NCBI GenBank assembly: GCA_964424115.1
Contig: CAYRHN010000016.1
Coordinates: forward strand, 32,503 to 96,502
Origin: CAYRHN01 sp964424115
GTDB taxonomy: Bacteria; Chloroflexota; Anaerolineae; Anaerolineales; Anaerolineaceae
Reading direction: 5' to 3'
DNA length: 64,000 nucleotides
The notes below the pieces were generated by a model. It worked only from the letters and a program-made list of their open reading frames with translations, had not been told where the DNA came from and did not search any database. The position numbers and the translations under genes were made by a program. Within the stretch, counting starts at the first letter, position 1, and each line of letters opens with the position of its first letter. Below, one piece after another: positions 32,749 to 40,797 of this stretch.

Positions 32749-33630
32749 CTAGATTATTAATGTCATGATTTTCAGCCCGATCCAGAAGTCCAGGCCGGAG
32801 GAATTGCCGTAACCCAGCAGGGCTTTGGCGATGGCTTCGGGAGCAGCGCTGCCGGTGAGCAGCCCATCGGCGGCCAGCAGCAGGCGTTCGTCCGCCATCC
32901 CCAGGGCGGCGGCCTCCAGCAGGCTGGCGCTGAGGGCGGTAGTGCGCAGGCGGGCGGAGGCAAGCAGGGCGGGGGCAAATTCAGGCGGAACAGCCCAGCC
33001 CAGCGCTGCGCCCCAGCGAGAGAGGCCAAGCAGCAGCCCGCAGAGCAGGTCGTCGCCGGAGGGGGTCAGGCCGCCGCCGAAACCGAGCAGGCGCTCCCCT
33101 GCCTGGAGGGCGGTGGGAGTGTCGTTCGCACACAAAGATGCGTATAGCTGATCAACCAGATCCTGGATCGGAACCAGCGCGTCAGGGATGGCGTCCGGCT
33201 CTCCAGCCAGTACGGGGCTGAGACCGCGTTCTCCTCCCTCCAGCAGCAGGCGGCTTACCTCATCGCGGCGCGCGGGCAATCCGGGCAGGTCGGGGGCAGA
33301 GTTTCTCTCTGGCGGCTCCCAACGCTGCGCTCCGGCAGCGTCAAAATAGGCGCGCGCGGAGGGGATGATGATCCGCCGGGCCTGGATTTGCACCTGTTTG
33401 CCTTTGACCAGTTCGTGCCAGGCGGGAGGTAGGCTGTTGGGTGACAGGTTTAGGTTAGCCGTCCAGGGTCCGGCGAACGCTTCGCCGGAGATAAAGATCA
33501 CTTTTCCCGACCCGGTCAGCACGAACAATCCGCGCGAGGTGCTGCCCAACAATTGGGCTGGTTGGGTGATCTCCAGCTCAGCCATTGCCAGGGGGCCGAT
33601 GCGGCGGATGGGGTAAGAGAGCAGGCTCAT
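32749..33630 (-). CDS. allH: DUF2877 protein, AllH/YlbF-like
   Basis: I start at the ATG at 33630 (MSLLSYPIRR), which overlaps the TGA of the upstream gene (ATGA). About 293 residues. The family motif GFGGGLTPSGDDLLCGLLLG is near residue 200, and LRTTALSASLLEAAALG follows. DUF2877 is the third subunit (AllH, formerly YlbF) of the E. coli oxamate carbamoyltransferase. Here it is 3.6 kb away from allF-allG on the opposite strand, yet it completes the AllFGH set. A carbamate kinase gene, the usual fourth partner, is not in the window. Confidence 0.83.
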   Translation of the reverse strand: MSLLSYPIRRIGPLAMAELEITQPAQLLGSTSRGLFVLTGSGKVIFISGEAFAGPWTANLNLSPNSLPPAWHELVKGKQVQIQARRIIIPSARAYFDAAGAQRWEPPERNSAPDLPGLPARRDEVSRLLLEGGERGLSPVLAGEPDAIPDALVPIQDLVDQLYASLCANDTPTALQAGERLLGFGGGLTPSGDDLLCGLLLGLSRWGAALGWAVPPEFAPALLASARLRTTALSASLLEAAALGMADERLLLAADGLLTGSAAPEAIAKALLGYGNSSGLDFWIGLKIMTLII

Positions 33631-34520
33631 GGGGCAGTGGGGCCAAGGACTTGGGATTCGACCAGCTTGAGCGGATAGGGCAAACTGCCGCTGTTCAGCG
33701 CGGCGGCGATGCGGTTGGCCTCTTCCATGGTTAAGCTGCCACTTAAAACGGCTTTCCCATCCGCGATCTCCGTGGCGATACGCGGCGAAGATAGGCAAAC
33801 CCGGTTGTAGGAGATGCTCAGGTATTTGCCAACGTTATTGCGGGTAAATTCGCTGAGGATTTGTGTTCCTGTTTCATCGAACAACAGACTGACCTGGTAA
33901 TTGCCCAACTGGTCGACCGACACGCTGGCAGACGCCACCTGATCGCCGGTCATCAGGGTATGATAGACAACGTCATTGGGGCCAGGGGTGAGGTAGGGCA
34001 AGCCGCTCCAGTCGGTATAGAGCGGAGCTCCGGGTTGGATGGCAGTATTGCCAGTATCCACAAATTCCACCAGGCCGGTGTCGCTCAGCAGGGTGGAGAT
34101 TTGATCCGGGTTGGACACGCCCATCAGATGGACCTGGATGCGCGCGTTGTCGGTGACCCTGACCGTGCTGGTTGCCACTCCAGCGGAATCCAGGCGCAGG
34201 CGCATCACCCTGGCTGCACCTTCCAGCTGGTCCGCGGTGGTCTGGCCTGAGGCCTCGTCCACCTCAAAGATCAACTCCCACCCGCCGGATTTGGCAAATT
34301 GCTCCTCGGCGGTCAGCGTGGGTACCGGCGGCTGGGCGAGGTTGCGCAGCAGAAAAAAAGCCGCTGCAGCAACCACAGCCAGTCCGAGGACCAATACCCC
34401 AAAGATCAGGATGGAGGCACGGCGCGGATTTTGGGCCAGGGGGTAGCCGCAGGCCGGGCAGTAGCGGACGCCCGCCTGGAGGGGCTGCCGGCAGTTGGGA
34501 CAGTAGGAAGGAAAGGTCAT
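33627..34520 (-). CDS. Zinc-ribbon membrane protein with SecD-like P1 domain
   Basis: 297 residues. N-terminal zinc ribbon CPNCRQPLQAGVRYCPACG, then one transmembrane helix (ASILIFGVLVLGLAVVAAAA, about residues 34-57), then an extracytoplasmic part. That part, with GWELIFEVDEASGQ, AARVMRLRLDSAGV, RIQVHLMGVSNPDQISTLL and TGLVEFVDTG, matches the first periplasmic domain of the translocon protein SecD. The other SecD membrane helices are missing, so it is not a functional SecD. Translationally coupled to the AllH relative, which is unexpected. Confidence 0.78.
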   Translation of the reverse strand: MTFPSYCPNCRQPLQAGVRYCPACGYPLAQNPRRASILIFGVLVLGLAVVAAAAFFLLRNLAQPPVPTLTAEEQFAKSGGWELIFEVDEASGQTTADQLEGAARVMRLRLDSAGVATSTVRVTDNARIQVHLMGVSNPDQISTLLSDTGLVEFVDTGNTAIQPGAPLYTDWSGLPYLTPGPNDVVYHTLMTGDQVASASVSVDQLGNYQVSLLFDETGTQILSEFTRNNVGKYLSISYNRVCLSSPRIATEIADGKAVLSGSLTMEEANRIAAALNSGSLPYPLKLVESQVLGPTAP

Positions 34521-34551
34521 GGCGTTGCTCCGGGGATGTCAGGATTCATGC

Positions 34552-34610
34552 TTGAAGAAGCCGAATCGAATCCCTATAATGATTATAGTCCCTACTCGGC
34601 ATTCGGTAAA
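34552..34610. promoter_or_regulatory. Divergent overlapping promoters
   Basis: Plus strand: TTGAAG (34552-34557), 17 bp, TATAAT (34575-34580). Minus strand: TTTACC (34610-34605), 17 bp, TATAAT (34587-34582). The two -10 boxes form a perfect palindrome CTATAAT-G-ATTATAG, so the promoters compete for the same 15 bp. Confidence 0.7.
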
Positions 34611-34621
34611 AGGAAACAAAT

Positions 34622-35395
34622 ATGGAAACGAATTCGGTGATCTGCCCGAAGTGTCTATCCAATCGGGTCAATATCCGCAACAGGCGGGTTAATCCCAAGA
34701 CCGGCAAGCCCTACTTGGCGGTTCGCACTTTTCTGGCCGTCGTTGGCGCAATATTGGGGGGATTCTTTGCGCTTTGTGCAATATTGTTTGTGTTCAAGGG
34801 GCCGGATCCAGCCCTTCCGATTATCTACTTCTTCTTGGGAGCCATTTTCTTGTTCTTCAGTGTTCCCTATCTGATCGGCCGTTCCAAAAGCATTAAGGCG
34901 GAAGAAGCGGTTTGCCAGAATTGCAGGAACCAGTGGACGATTGGGATCAGTGAACAGGCCCAGAAGGAGAAAACCACCGGCGGAGTTTTCTGCCCGCAGT
35001 GCGGGAATGGATCCGTGTATAGCGTTGCTTACAAAGCCGATGTGGCAACCCTGAACCGCTTCAGTCCAATATTGGGACCTCTGGGTTTGCCATTGGGGAT
35101 CTTGGCGGTGGTTGGCGCAGTGGCGCTGGCAATCTCGATCTGGATCGAGGGGGATAAGGGAGTCTTCCAATGGGTATTTGGACCGACGGTGGCGGGAATT
35201 AGTTTTCTGGTGATTGGCGTCTCGATCGGGATCAGGTTGATCCAGTACGGGCTGGCCTATTCCCGCGCCAGGGAGAAGCGCGATCACCGCTGCGCTGCGT
35301 GCGGGCATACCTGGGCGGAATGGGCGGACGGTGCCCCGATCCAGCCGCCGAGCCAGTCTGGACCGCTCCCGCCGGAGAATAGCGGGCAGAGTTGA
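34622..35395 (+). CDS. Multi-zinc-ribbon membrane protein, unknown function
   Basis: 257 residues with four CxxC knuckles: ICPKCLSN (residues ~8-11), VCQNCRNQW, FCPQCGNGS and RCAACGHTW, so at least two zinc ribbons. Between them are two pairs of transmembrane helices (AVVGAILGGFFALCAILFVF with PIIYFFLGAIFLFF; PLGILAVVGAVALAI with VAGISFLVIGVSIGI). No family recognised. Transcribed away from the SecD-P1-like gene from overlapping promoters, so the two zinc-ribbon proteins may be co-regulated. Confidence 0.7.
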   Translation: METNSVICPKCLSNRVNIRNRRVNPKTGKPYLAVRTFLAVVGAILGGFFALCAILFVFKGPDPALPIIYFFLGAIFLFFSVPYLIGRSKSIKAEEAVCQNCRNQWTIGISEQAQKEKTTGGVFCPQCGNGSVYSVAYKADVATLNRFSPILGPLGLPLGILAVVGAVALAISIWIEGDKGVFQWVFGPTVAGISFLVIGVSIGIRLIQYGLAYSRAREKRDHRCAACGHTWAEWADGAPIQPPSQSGPLPPENSGQS

Positions 35396-35436
35396 CCGGC
35401 GGGCCGGGATTCGCTTCGTCTTTTTCGAGCCGGGAT

Positions 35437-36378
35437 CTATTTCCGCATGCCGATCAGGGAAGGGAAGGAATAGCGCGTGATGGAGGCGGTGGAATACTCT
35501 TCTCCACCCAGGATGGCCTTTGCAGCCAGGATGCCGCTGCGCACCGCTGGGCCGATGCCTTCGCCCATGTCGAGCGTCGCCAGGCCTAGCGAATCCCCTG
35601 CCAGCAGGGCGTTGCCGGCGCGCGGCGTGAGCTTCCGGGCGCGTAAATAGTAGGCGTGCCCGGCGGGCGCATAGGGGTGCCCGCGCACCAGACCTTCCCG
35701 TTCCAGTTTGGCGGTCAGGCCTTCCCAGTGGCGGCGCAGCGAGTCGTGATCCTTCTTCAAGGTTTGCGCGGCGCCGCCGATGCCGACATTGACGAAGCCC
35801 CCCGCCTTGGGAACGTACCAGGCATATCCGGGCAGGGAATCCTGGAAGAACCACAGGTGGCAGCGCGGGTCGGCATCCGGGTAAGGAAATTCTTCTTCCA
35901 TCGCTGCGATCAACGCGCCAGTCTGCGCCGCCGGAAAGAAGGCCTGGCGGACCGGGCAGCGCGTCCCGCCCGCCCCGACCAGCCAGGGGGCGGAAAATTC
36001 GCCGTCCACCTCGTACTGCCCGCCGCGCAGGGCGATGGAATGCGCCGCATGATGGAGGGGTTCCAGCCCGGCCCGCTGGAGTAGCCATGTGTCAAATTCA
36101 ATGCGCCGGATGGCATATTGGTTGGTGCGCAGGCCGAAGTGCAGCCGTTTGACCCACACCTCGAAGCGCGCAAAATGGGTCAGGCTGTGGGGATAGTCCG
36201 CCGGGTCCACCTCCAGGTCGCGCCAGACCTGCGGGGTGACCCATCCGGCGCACGGCTTGGGGCGTGGGAAGATGGCCCTGTCCAGCAGCAGAAAATCCAC
36301 CCCGGCCTGCTTCAATTTCCAGGCGCAGGCAGCTCCTGCCGGTCCGGCGCCGATGATGATCACCTGAGCCTGTTGCAT
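35437..36378 (-). CDS. Geranylgeranyl-reductase-family flavoprotein
   Basis: 313 residues. The N-terminal dinucleotide fold VIIIGAGPAGAACAWKLK, then LLDRAIFPRPKPCAGWVTP, is the geranylgeranyl reductase type (usually KxCGG). YAWYVPKAGGFVNVGIGG and ALLAGDSLGLATLDMGEGIG (second FAD loop) are conserved blocks. Such enzymes reduce isoprenoid double bonds in chlorophyll, quinone or lipid pathways, but the family also includes other FAD reductases. The adjacent cyclopropane synthase, 6 bp upstream on the same strand, points to lipid modification. Confidence 0.85.
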   Translation of the reverse strand: MQQAQVIIIGAGPAGAACAWKLKQAGVDFLLLDRAIFPRPKPCAGWVTPQVWRDLEVDPADYPHSLTHFARFEVWVKRLHFGLRTNQYAIRRIEFDTWLLQRAGLEPLHHAAHSIALRGGQYEVDGEFSAPWLVGAGGTRCPVRQAFFPAAQTGALIAAMEEEFPYPDADPRCHLWFFQDSLPGYAWYVPKAGGFVNVGIGGAAQTLKKDHDSLRRHWEGLTAKLEREGLVRGHPYAPAGHAYYLRARKLTPRAGNALLAGDSLGLATLDMGEGIGPAVRSGILAAKAILGGEEYSTASITRYSFPSLIGMRK

Positions 36379-36384
36379 GGCCGG

Positions 36385-37500
36385 TTAGCTGAAGCGGCAA
36401 TCCGGTTGGGGTGTACCTTCGCGGGTAAAGACGATCTGCCAGACCTGCTGGTTGCGCGAGCGGAACCCGCCGGCGCTGCTGAGCAGGTAATAGCGCCACA
36501 TGCGGTAGAAGCGCTCTCCGTATCTGTCTTTCAACTGCGGCCAGGCTTTCTCGAAGTTGGCATGCCAGGCCATCAGCGTTTTGTCGTAATGCGGGCCGAT
36601 GTTTTGCAGGTCTTCGATCACAAAGGTGCCCGCCATGGCGCTGCTGATCTGCGGGATGGACGGCAGCACGCCGTTGGGAAAGATATATTTATCTGACCAC
36701 GGTTCGCCGGTGGTGAAGCTGGCATTGGCGCCGATGGTGTGCAGGAAGGCAATGCCGTCCTTTTCCAGGCAGCGGTTGACCACGTTCATGTATATCTGGT
36801 AGTTCTTGTAGCCGACGTGTTCCATCACGCCGATCGAGATGACCGCGTCGAACTTGCCTTCCACCTCGCGGTAATCCTGCAGGCGCAGTTCCACCGGCAG
36901 GCCTTTGCACATCTCCATGCCCAGCGCCACCTGCTCCTTGGAGACGGTCACCCCCAGCACCGAGGCGCCGTATTTCTCCGCCGCATATTTGGCAAAGGGG
37001 CCCCAGCCGCAGCCCAGTTCCAGGATGCGCATGCCGGGGCGGGCGCCGATCTTCTTACAGACCAGTTCCAGCTTGGCCTCCTGGGCCTCGTCCAGCGTTT
37101 TGGCATCCTTCCAGTAGGCGCAGGTGTAGTTGAGGCGTTTGTCCAGCATGGCCTTAAACAGGTCGTTGCCCAGGTCGTAGTGCTTGACACCCACCTCGAA
37201 GGCGCGCGACGAAGACTGGCGGTTGAACAGACGTGCGCGCACTGCCTGGAAGAGGAAGCGCCATTCTTTGGCGATCTTATCCACCAGATGGGCTTTCAGG
37301 ATGCGGGTCACCAGTTCGTCAATGGCCTGGCTGTCCCACCAGCCGTCCATGTAGGCTTCGCCAAAACCGAGGGAGGTATCGCGCAGGATGCGGTCGTACA
37401 GGCGCTCGTCGTGCACCTGAATATCCCAGGCGCGGCCGCCGTTGACGGTCACATCTGCCGAGGAGAGCAGCTGCCGGATGAGGGATTCGGATTCTTTCAT
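36385..37500 (-). CDS. cfa: Cyclopropane-fatty-acyl-phospholipid synthase family methyltransferase
   Basis: 371 residues, close to the E. coli Cfa length (382). The N-terminal domain has FGEAYMDGWWD, typical of Cfa. The methyltransferase domain has LELGCGWGPFAKYAAEKYG as SAM motif I and GVTVSKEQ; ISIGVMEHVGYKNY is the bicarbonate/active-site region. Methylates unsaturated acyl chains of membrane phospholipids with SAM. Shares an operon with a geranylgeranyl-reductase-like enzyme, as would suit making methyl-branched or saturated lipids. Confidence 0.93.
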   Translation of the reverse strand: MKESESLIRQLLSSADVTVNGGRAWDIQVHDERLYDRILRDTSLGFGEAYMDGWWDSQAIDELVTRILKAHLVDKIAKEWRFLFQAVRARLFNRQSSSRAFEVGVKHYDLGNDLFKAMLDKRLNYTCAYWKDAKTLDEAQEAKLELVCKKIGARPGMRILELGCGWGPFAKYAAEKYGASVLGVTVSKEQVALGMEMCKGLPVELRLQDYREVEGKFDAVISIGVMEHVGYKNYQIYMNVVNRCLEKDGIAFLHTIGANASFTTGEPWSDKYIFPNGVLPSIPQISSAMAGTFVIEDLQNIGPHYDKTLMAWHANFEKAWPQLKDRYGERFYRMWRYYLLSSAGGFRSRNQQVWQIVFTREGTPQPDCRFS

Positions 37501-37628
37501 TCGACCTCCAGATATCAGGCAAATGAATAGAAAGATATGGTTTAGATGAGAGGGACTTCATTATTTATAACACGTTTCTGCGTAAAAGTGACGGTCGTTC
37601 CCCAAAAAATTCACCGGCTGATCTGGGA

Positions 37629-37634
37629 TATAAT
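37629..37634 (+). promoter_or_regulatory. -10 box, leaderless type, of the rRNA methyltransferase gene
   Basis: TATAAT ends 6 bp before the ATG at 37641, as for nadK. The rest of 37501-37640 is plain intergenic sequence. Confidence 0.55.
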
Positions 37635-37640
37635 CATCTC

Positions 37641-38666
37641 ATGTTGTGGAAGGATGTCAGGTCGATGCTCGAACGGGCGCTGGAGGCGCGGCGGGAACTG
37701 CCAGGCTGGGACGACCCATGCGCGGCCCTGCGCCTGTTCAACGGTTTTTACGAGGGCTGCCCCGATTTGGTGATCGACCGTTATGCTGCCACCCTGTTGA
37801 TCTTCAATTATGCCGATGACCCACAGCAGATCGCTGCCTGGCTGCCAGAATTGCAGCAACTGATGCTGGCCTCTCTGCCGGGGGTGACCGCGGTGCTGGT
37901 GAAGACACGCCGCGCCGAGGATCCGTTGGAGCGCCGCGGCAGGTTGACCTGGGGGGAACAACCTGATGCGTGGATCGAGGAGAACGGCGTGCGTTATGCG
38001 CTTGACCTGACGATGAACCAGGACGCCTCTTTTTACCTGGATACGCGCGGACTGCGCGCCTGGATAAGATCCCATGCCGCAGGGAAACGCGTGCTGAATA
38101 CCTTCGCCTACACCGGCTCGCTGGGGGTGGCTGCCCTGGCGGGCGGCGCGCAGCGGGTGGTGCAACTGGACCTCAGCCGCCGCTTTCTTGGCCTGGCGCG
38201 CCAATCGGCGCAGCTCAACCACCTGCCCGCCGAACGCCACAGCCTGCGCCCGGGCAATTTCTTCACCCTTTCCAGCCAGATGCGCCGCGATCGGGAGGAG
38301 TACGACCTGGTGATCCTCGACCCGCCCTTCTTCGCCAGCAGCGGACAGGGACGCGTCGACCTGAACGATCCCGGTTTGCGCCTGGTGAACAAGGTGCGCC
38401 CGCTGGCAGCCGATGGGGGCTATCTGGTGGTGGTGAACAATGCCCTGTTTGTCAGCGGGGCGCAATTCCAGGCCGGGCTGGATGGACTGTGTCAGGGAGG
38501 CTATCTGCGTCTGGTGGAGCGGGTGGATGTGCCCGCGGATGTGACCGGCCCGGCGGAGACGGTCTGCTCCCGTCCGCCCGCCGACCCCGCGCCCTTCAAC
38601 CACCCGACCAAGATCGCCATCCTCCAAGTAAAGAAAAAAGCAACCACAGATGGACACAGATATTAG
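37641..38666 (+). CDS. Class I rRNA (cytosine-C5) methyltransferase, RlmI-like
   Basis: 341 residues, compared with ~396 for E. coli RlmI, with a short N-terminus lacking most of the PUA domain. DLVIDRYAATLLIFNYAD and QDASFYLDTRGLRAWI match the EEHEAD-like central domain; VLNTFAYTGSLGVAALAGGA is SAM motif I, and DLVILDPPFFASSG the catalytic motif IV (DPPxF). Target is probably a cytosine in 23S rRNA. The last eight residues and the stop codon are encoded by a dispersed repeat (AACCACAGATGGACACAGAT), so the natural C-terminus has been altered. Confidence 0.87.
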   Translation: MLWKDVRSMLERALEARRELPGWDDPCAALRLFNGFYEGCPDLVIDRYAATLLIFNYADDPQQIAAWLPELQQLMLASLPGVTAVLVKTRRAEDPLERRGRLTWGEQPDAWIEENGVRYALDLTMNQDASFYLDTRGLRAWIRSHAAGKRVLNTFAYTGSLGVAALAGGAQRVVQLDLSRRFLGLARQSAQLNHLPAERHSLRPGNFFTLSSQMRRDREEYDLVILDPPFFASSGQGRVDLNDPGLRLVNKVRPLAADGGYLVVVNNALFVSGAQFQAGLDGLCQGGYLRLVERVDVPADVTGPAETVCSRPPADPAPFNHPTKIAILQVKKKATTDGHRY

Positions 38667-38730
38667 AAGATGAACACAGATAAGATTTTTTAAGGCTCTT
38701 ATCTGTGTTCATCTGTGTGTATCTGTGGTT
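38642..38730. repeat. Dispersed repeat, copy E, as an inverted pair
   Basis: AACCACAGATGGACACAGAT (38642-38661) and ATGAACACAGATAAG face ATCTGTGTTCATCTGTG and ATCTGTGGTT (to 38730), forming a long imperfect hairpin with TTTTTTAAGG in the middle. It lies between two convergent genes and probably works as their terminator. Confidence 0.85.
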
Positions 38731-38734
38731 AAAA

Positions 38735-39697
38735 TCAAGCCGCGGTGATGGAGCTTTGTTCCTTGCGCACAGTATTGTAGATCATCTCGGCCTTTAACTC
38801 CGAGAGGTTGTAGCAGGGAGCCTTGAGGTGGTCGGCCAATAATTGCGCCAACCCCTGGTCGAAGGCGGCATGTTCCATGTTGATCACCACCGCGCGGAAT
38901 TTTTCGTCGGCGATGCGGTCGGCCAGGTAGTGCGACTCTTCCTGCGGGGGCAGGATGCCCATGGTCACGTTGCCGGCGCCGTCGGTGAGGACGATCAGCA
39001 GCGGCATCACGTCCGGATGGAGGAATTTCTCGCGCTGGAGGGTGTCCAGGGCCATCTGCAGCCCGGCGGAGAGAGGCGTCTTGCCGCCCACCGGGATGTT
39101 GCCCAGGGCTGCCTGCGCCAGGGTGACCGAATTGGTCGGCGGCAGCACCATGGTGGCGCGGTCCTTCTGGAAGACGATCAGCCCCACCCGGTCGCGGCGC
39201 TGGTAGGCGTCGGTGAGCAGGGAGAGAATGGCGCCCTTGGTGGCGGACATGCGCTCCGAGACGGCCATCGACCAGGAGGCATCCACCAGGAAGAGGACCA
39301 GGTTGGCTGCCCGGCGTACGCGGATCTTGCGCATGTAGTCGCCCTTGCGGATGGCAAAGGCCACCTGCTTGCGTTGTTCGGCGCGTTCGCGCTGGAAGGG
39401 CGCCGCCGCGCGCAGGGTGGCGTCGAAGGCCAGGTCGTAGGGGTTGCCCGCGGAGGGGCGCGCCTGGATGTAGCGCCCGCGTTTGCGGTCGGTGCGGGTG
39501 CGCGAGCGGCGTCCGCCGTGCTTGCGCATGATCTTGTCCAGCGGGGTATCCAGCCGGCGGGGGGTGAATTCCTCGCCGACCCGGACGCGCTGCCCGCCTT
39601 CCCACCAGCGGGCATTGGTGTCATCGAAGAGGCGCTCGGGCGAAGTCTCTTGAGGCTTGGATTGGGTTTCCTCCTCGCGAGATTCGCCCTCCTCTAT
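38735..39697 (-). CDS. VWA (ChlD-type) part of the chelatase gene, reached by -1 frameshift
   Basis: Read in the -1 frame after the A7 run, 320 residues. It starts with an acidic/proline-rich linker, then ERLFDDTNARWW and TPRRLDTPLDKIM; the first usable ATG (39529) would cut these conserved parts off. The VWA domain has a complete MIDAS: LFLVDASWSMAVSE (DxSxS), GGKTPLSAGL (Thr) and VLTDGAGN (Asp). The preceding RKHGGRRSRTRTDRKRGRY segment is the basic linker of ChlD. No ATG, GTG or TTG exists in this frame between the ChlI stop and 39529. Fused to the preceding ORF the protein is ~686 residues, the normal ChlD length. Role: metal insertion (Mg or Co) into tetrapyrroles, with ChlI. Confidence 0.85.
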   Translation of the reverse strand: MEEGESREEETQSKPQETSPERLFDDTNARWWEGGQRVRVGEEFTPRRLDTPLDKIMRKHGGRRSRTRTDRKRGRYIQARPSAGNPYDLAFDATLRAAAPFQRERAEQRKQVAFAIRKGDYMRKIRVRRAANLVLFLVDASWSMAVSERMSATKGAILSLLTDAYQRRDRVGLIVFQKDRATMVLPPTNSVTLAQAALGNIPVGGKTPLSAGLQMALDTLQREKFLHPDVMPLLIVLTDGAGNVTMGILPPQEESHYLADRIADEKFRAVVINMEHAAFDQGLAQLLADHLKAPCYNLSELKAEMIYNTVRKEQSSITAA

Positions 39698-39703
39698 TTT
39701 TTT
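39688..39703 (-). promoter_or_regulatory. Programmed -1 frameshift site in the chelatase gene
   Basis: The zero frame ends CCA-AAA-AAA-TAG. The A7 run (39703-39697) allows a -1 slip into ATA-GAG-GAG, exactly the frame of the VWA domain. AGGAGG follows directly (39693-39688). Frameshift expression of one chlD gene as a short ChlI-like and a long ChlD-like product has been described for cobalt/magnesium chelatases. Confidence 0.8.
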
Positions 39704-40794
39704 GGGGCCGTATCTTCCTCGGTCTCGCCGGGGGTGCTTTCTTGCTGTTTGGCGCCCACGCTGGCGCCGCCTTCCAACTGTTCAATGCGTTCCTGTAATT
39801 GTTCCATGCCCATCTCGGACTGCTGGAAGGGGCCGCGCTTCAGACGGTGCGGCAGGGCCAGCTCGGCGGCCAGGGCAATATCACGGTTGGTGATGGCGGT
39901 GCGGCCTTCAAAGGCGGCATGCGCGCGGGCGGCCTTGAGGATCACCAGGTCGGCGCGGTGGCCGTCCACGTTCATCGAAGCGGTCAGTTCGGCGATGGAG
40001 AGCAGGTCGCGGGTGGAGTAGGTGACGTGGTCGAGGATCTTGCGCGCCTGGGCGATCTGGTTGGAGAGCTCTTCTTCGCGTTCTTCCCAGGTATGGCGGA
40101 AATTTTCCGCGTCGCGCTCGAATGAGATATTGCGTTCCATGATCTGCACGCGCTGACGGGCATCGTGAATGCCGAAGATCTCCACCGAGAGGGCGAAGCG
40201 GTCCAGCAGCTGCGGGCGCAGGTCGCCTTCCTCGGGGTTCATCGTGCCGACCAGGATGAAGCGGGCCGGGTGCGAGAAGGAGATGCCCTCGCGCTCAACG
40301 ATGTTCATGCCCATCGCAGCGGAATCGAGCAGCACATCCACCACGTGATCGTCCAACAGGTTGACCTCATCGATGTAGAGCAGCCCGCGGTTGGCGGCAG
40401 CCAGCACGCCGGGCTCGAAGTGGCGTTCGCCCTTCTGGATGGCTTTTTCGATATCCAATGTGCCCACCACGCGGTCTTCGGTGGCGGAAACAGGTAAGTT
40501 AATGAAGGCAGTCTTGCGGGTGTCCACCGGCAGCTTTTCGCCGGCTGCCGCCCGCTCGCGGCATTCGGTACACCAGGTGAGCGGGGCTTCGGGGTCGCAG
40601 CCGAAACGGCAGTCCTTGACCACATTGACCTTGGGCAGCAGGGCTGCCAGGGCGCGCGCGGCGGTGGATTTGGCCGTGCCGCGTTCGCCGCGAATGAGTA
40701 CGCCGCCAATTCGCGGTTCAACCGCGTTCAAGACCAGGGCGCGGCGCATGCGGTCCTGGCCAACAATTGCAGTAAAGGGATAAATAACAGGCAT
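39694..40794 (-). CDS. Magnesium/cobalt chelatase AAA+ subunit (ChlI/BchI-type)
   Basis: 366 residues when read to the TAG. AAA+ ATPase with VLIRGERGTAKSTAARAL (Walker A, about residues 32-49), a cysteine insertion (CRFGCDPEAPLTWCTECRE), INLPVSATEDRVVGTLDIEK (the ChlI-specific insert), LLYIDEVNLLDDHVVDVLLD (Walker B) and LRPQLLDRFALSVEI (sensor/arginine finger). The end is acidic (GETEEDTAPKK). This product supplies the ATPase ring; a -1 frameshift at its last codons extends it with the VWA domain. The large ChlH/CobN subunit is not in the window. The phosphoribosyltransferase gene ends 3 bp upstream. Confidence 0.93.
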   Translation of the reverse strand: MPVIYPFTAIVGQDRMRRALVLNAVEPRIGGVLIRGERGTAKSTAARALAALLPKVNVVKDCRFGCDPEAPLTWCTECRERAAAGEKLPVDTRKTAFINLPVSATEDRVVGTLDIEKAIQKGERHFEPGVLAAANRGLLYIDEVNLLDDHVVDVLLDSAAMGMNIVEREGISFSHPARFILVGTMNPEEGDLRPQLLDRFALSVEIFGIHDARQRVQIMERNISFERDAENFRHTWEEREEELSNQIAQARKILDHVTYSTRDLLSIAELTASMNVDGHRADLVILKAARAHAAFEGRTAITNRDIALAAELALPHRLKRGPFQQSEMGMEQLQERIEQLEGGASVGAKQQESTPGETEEDTAPKK

Positions 40795-40797
40795 GCT

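Noticed and set aside
38735..39529. VWA protein as a separate gene starting at the ATG at 39529
   Set aside because: That start removes conserved residues (ERLFDDTNARWW, TPRRLDTPLDKIM) that are in frame upstream, and no good ribosome-binding site fits; a -1 frameshift explains the whole frame.
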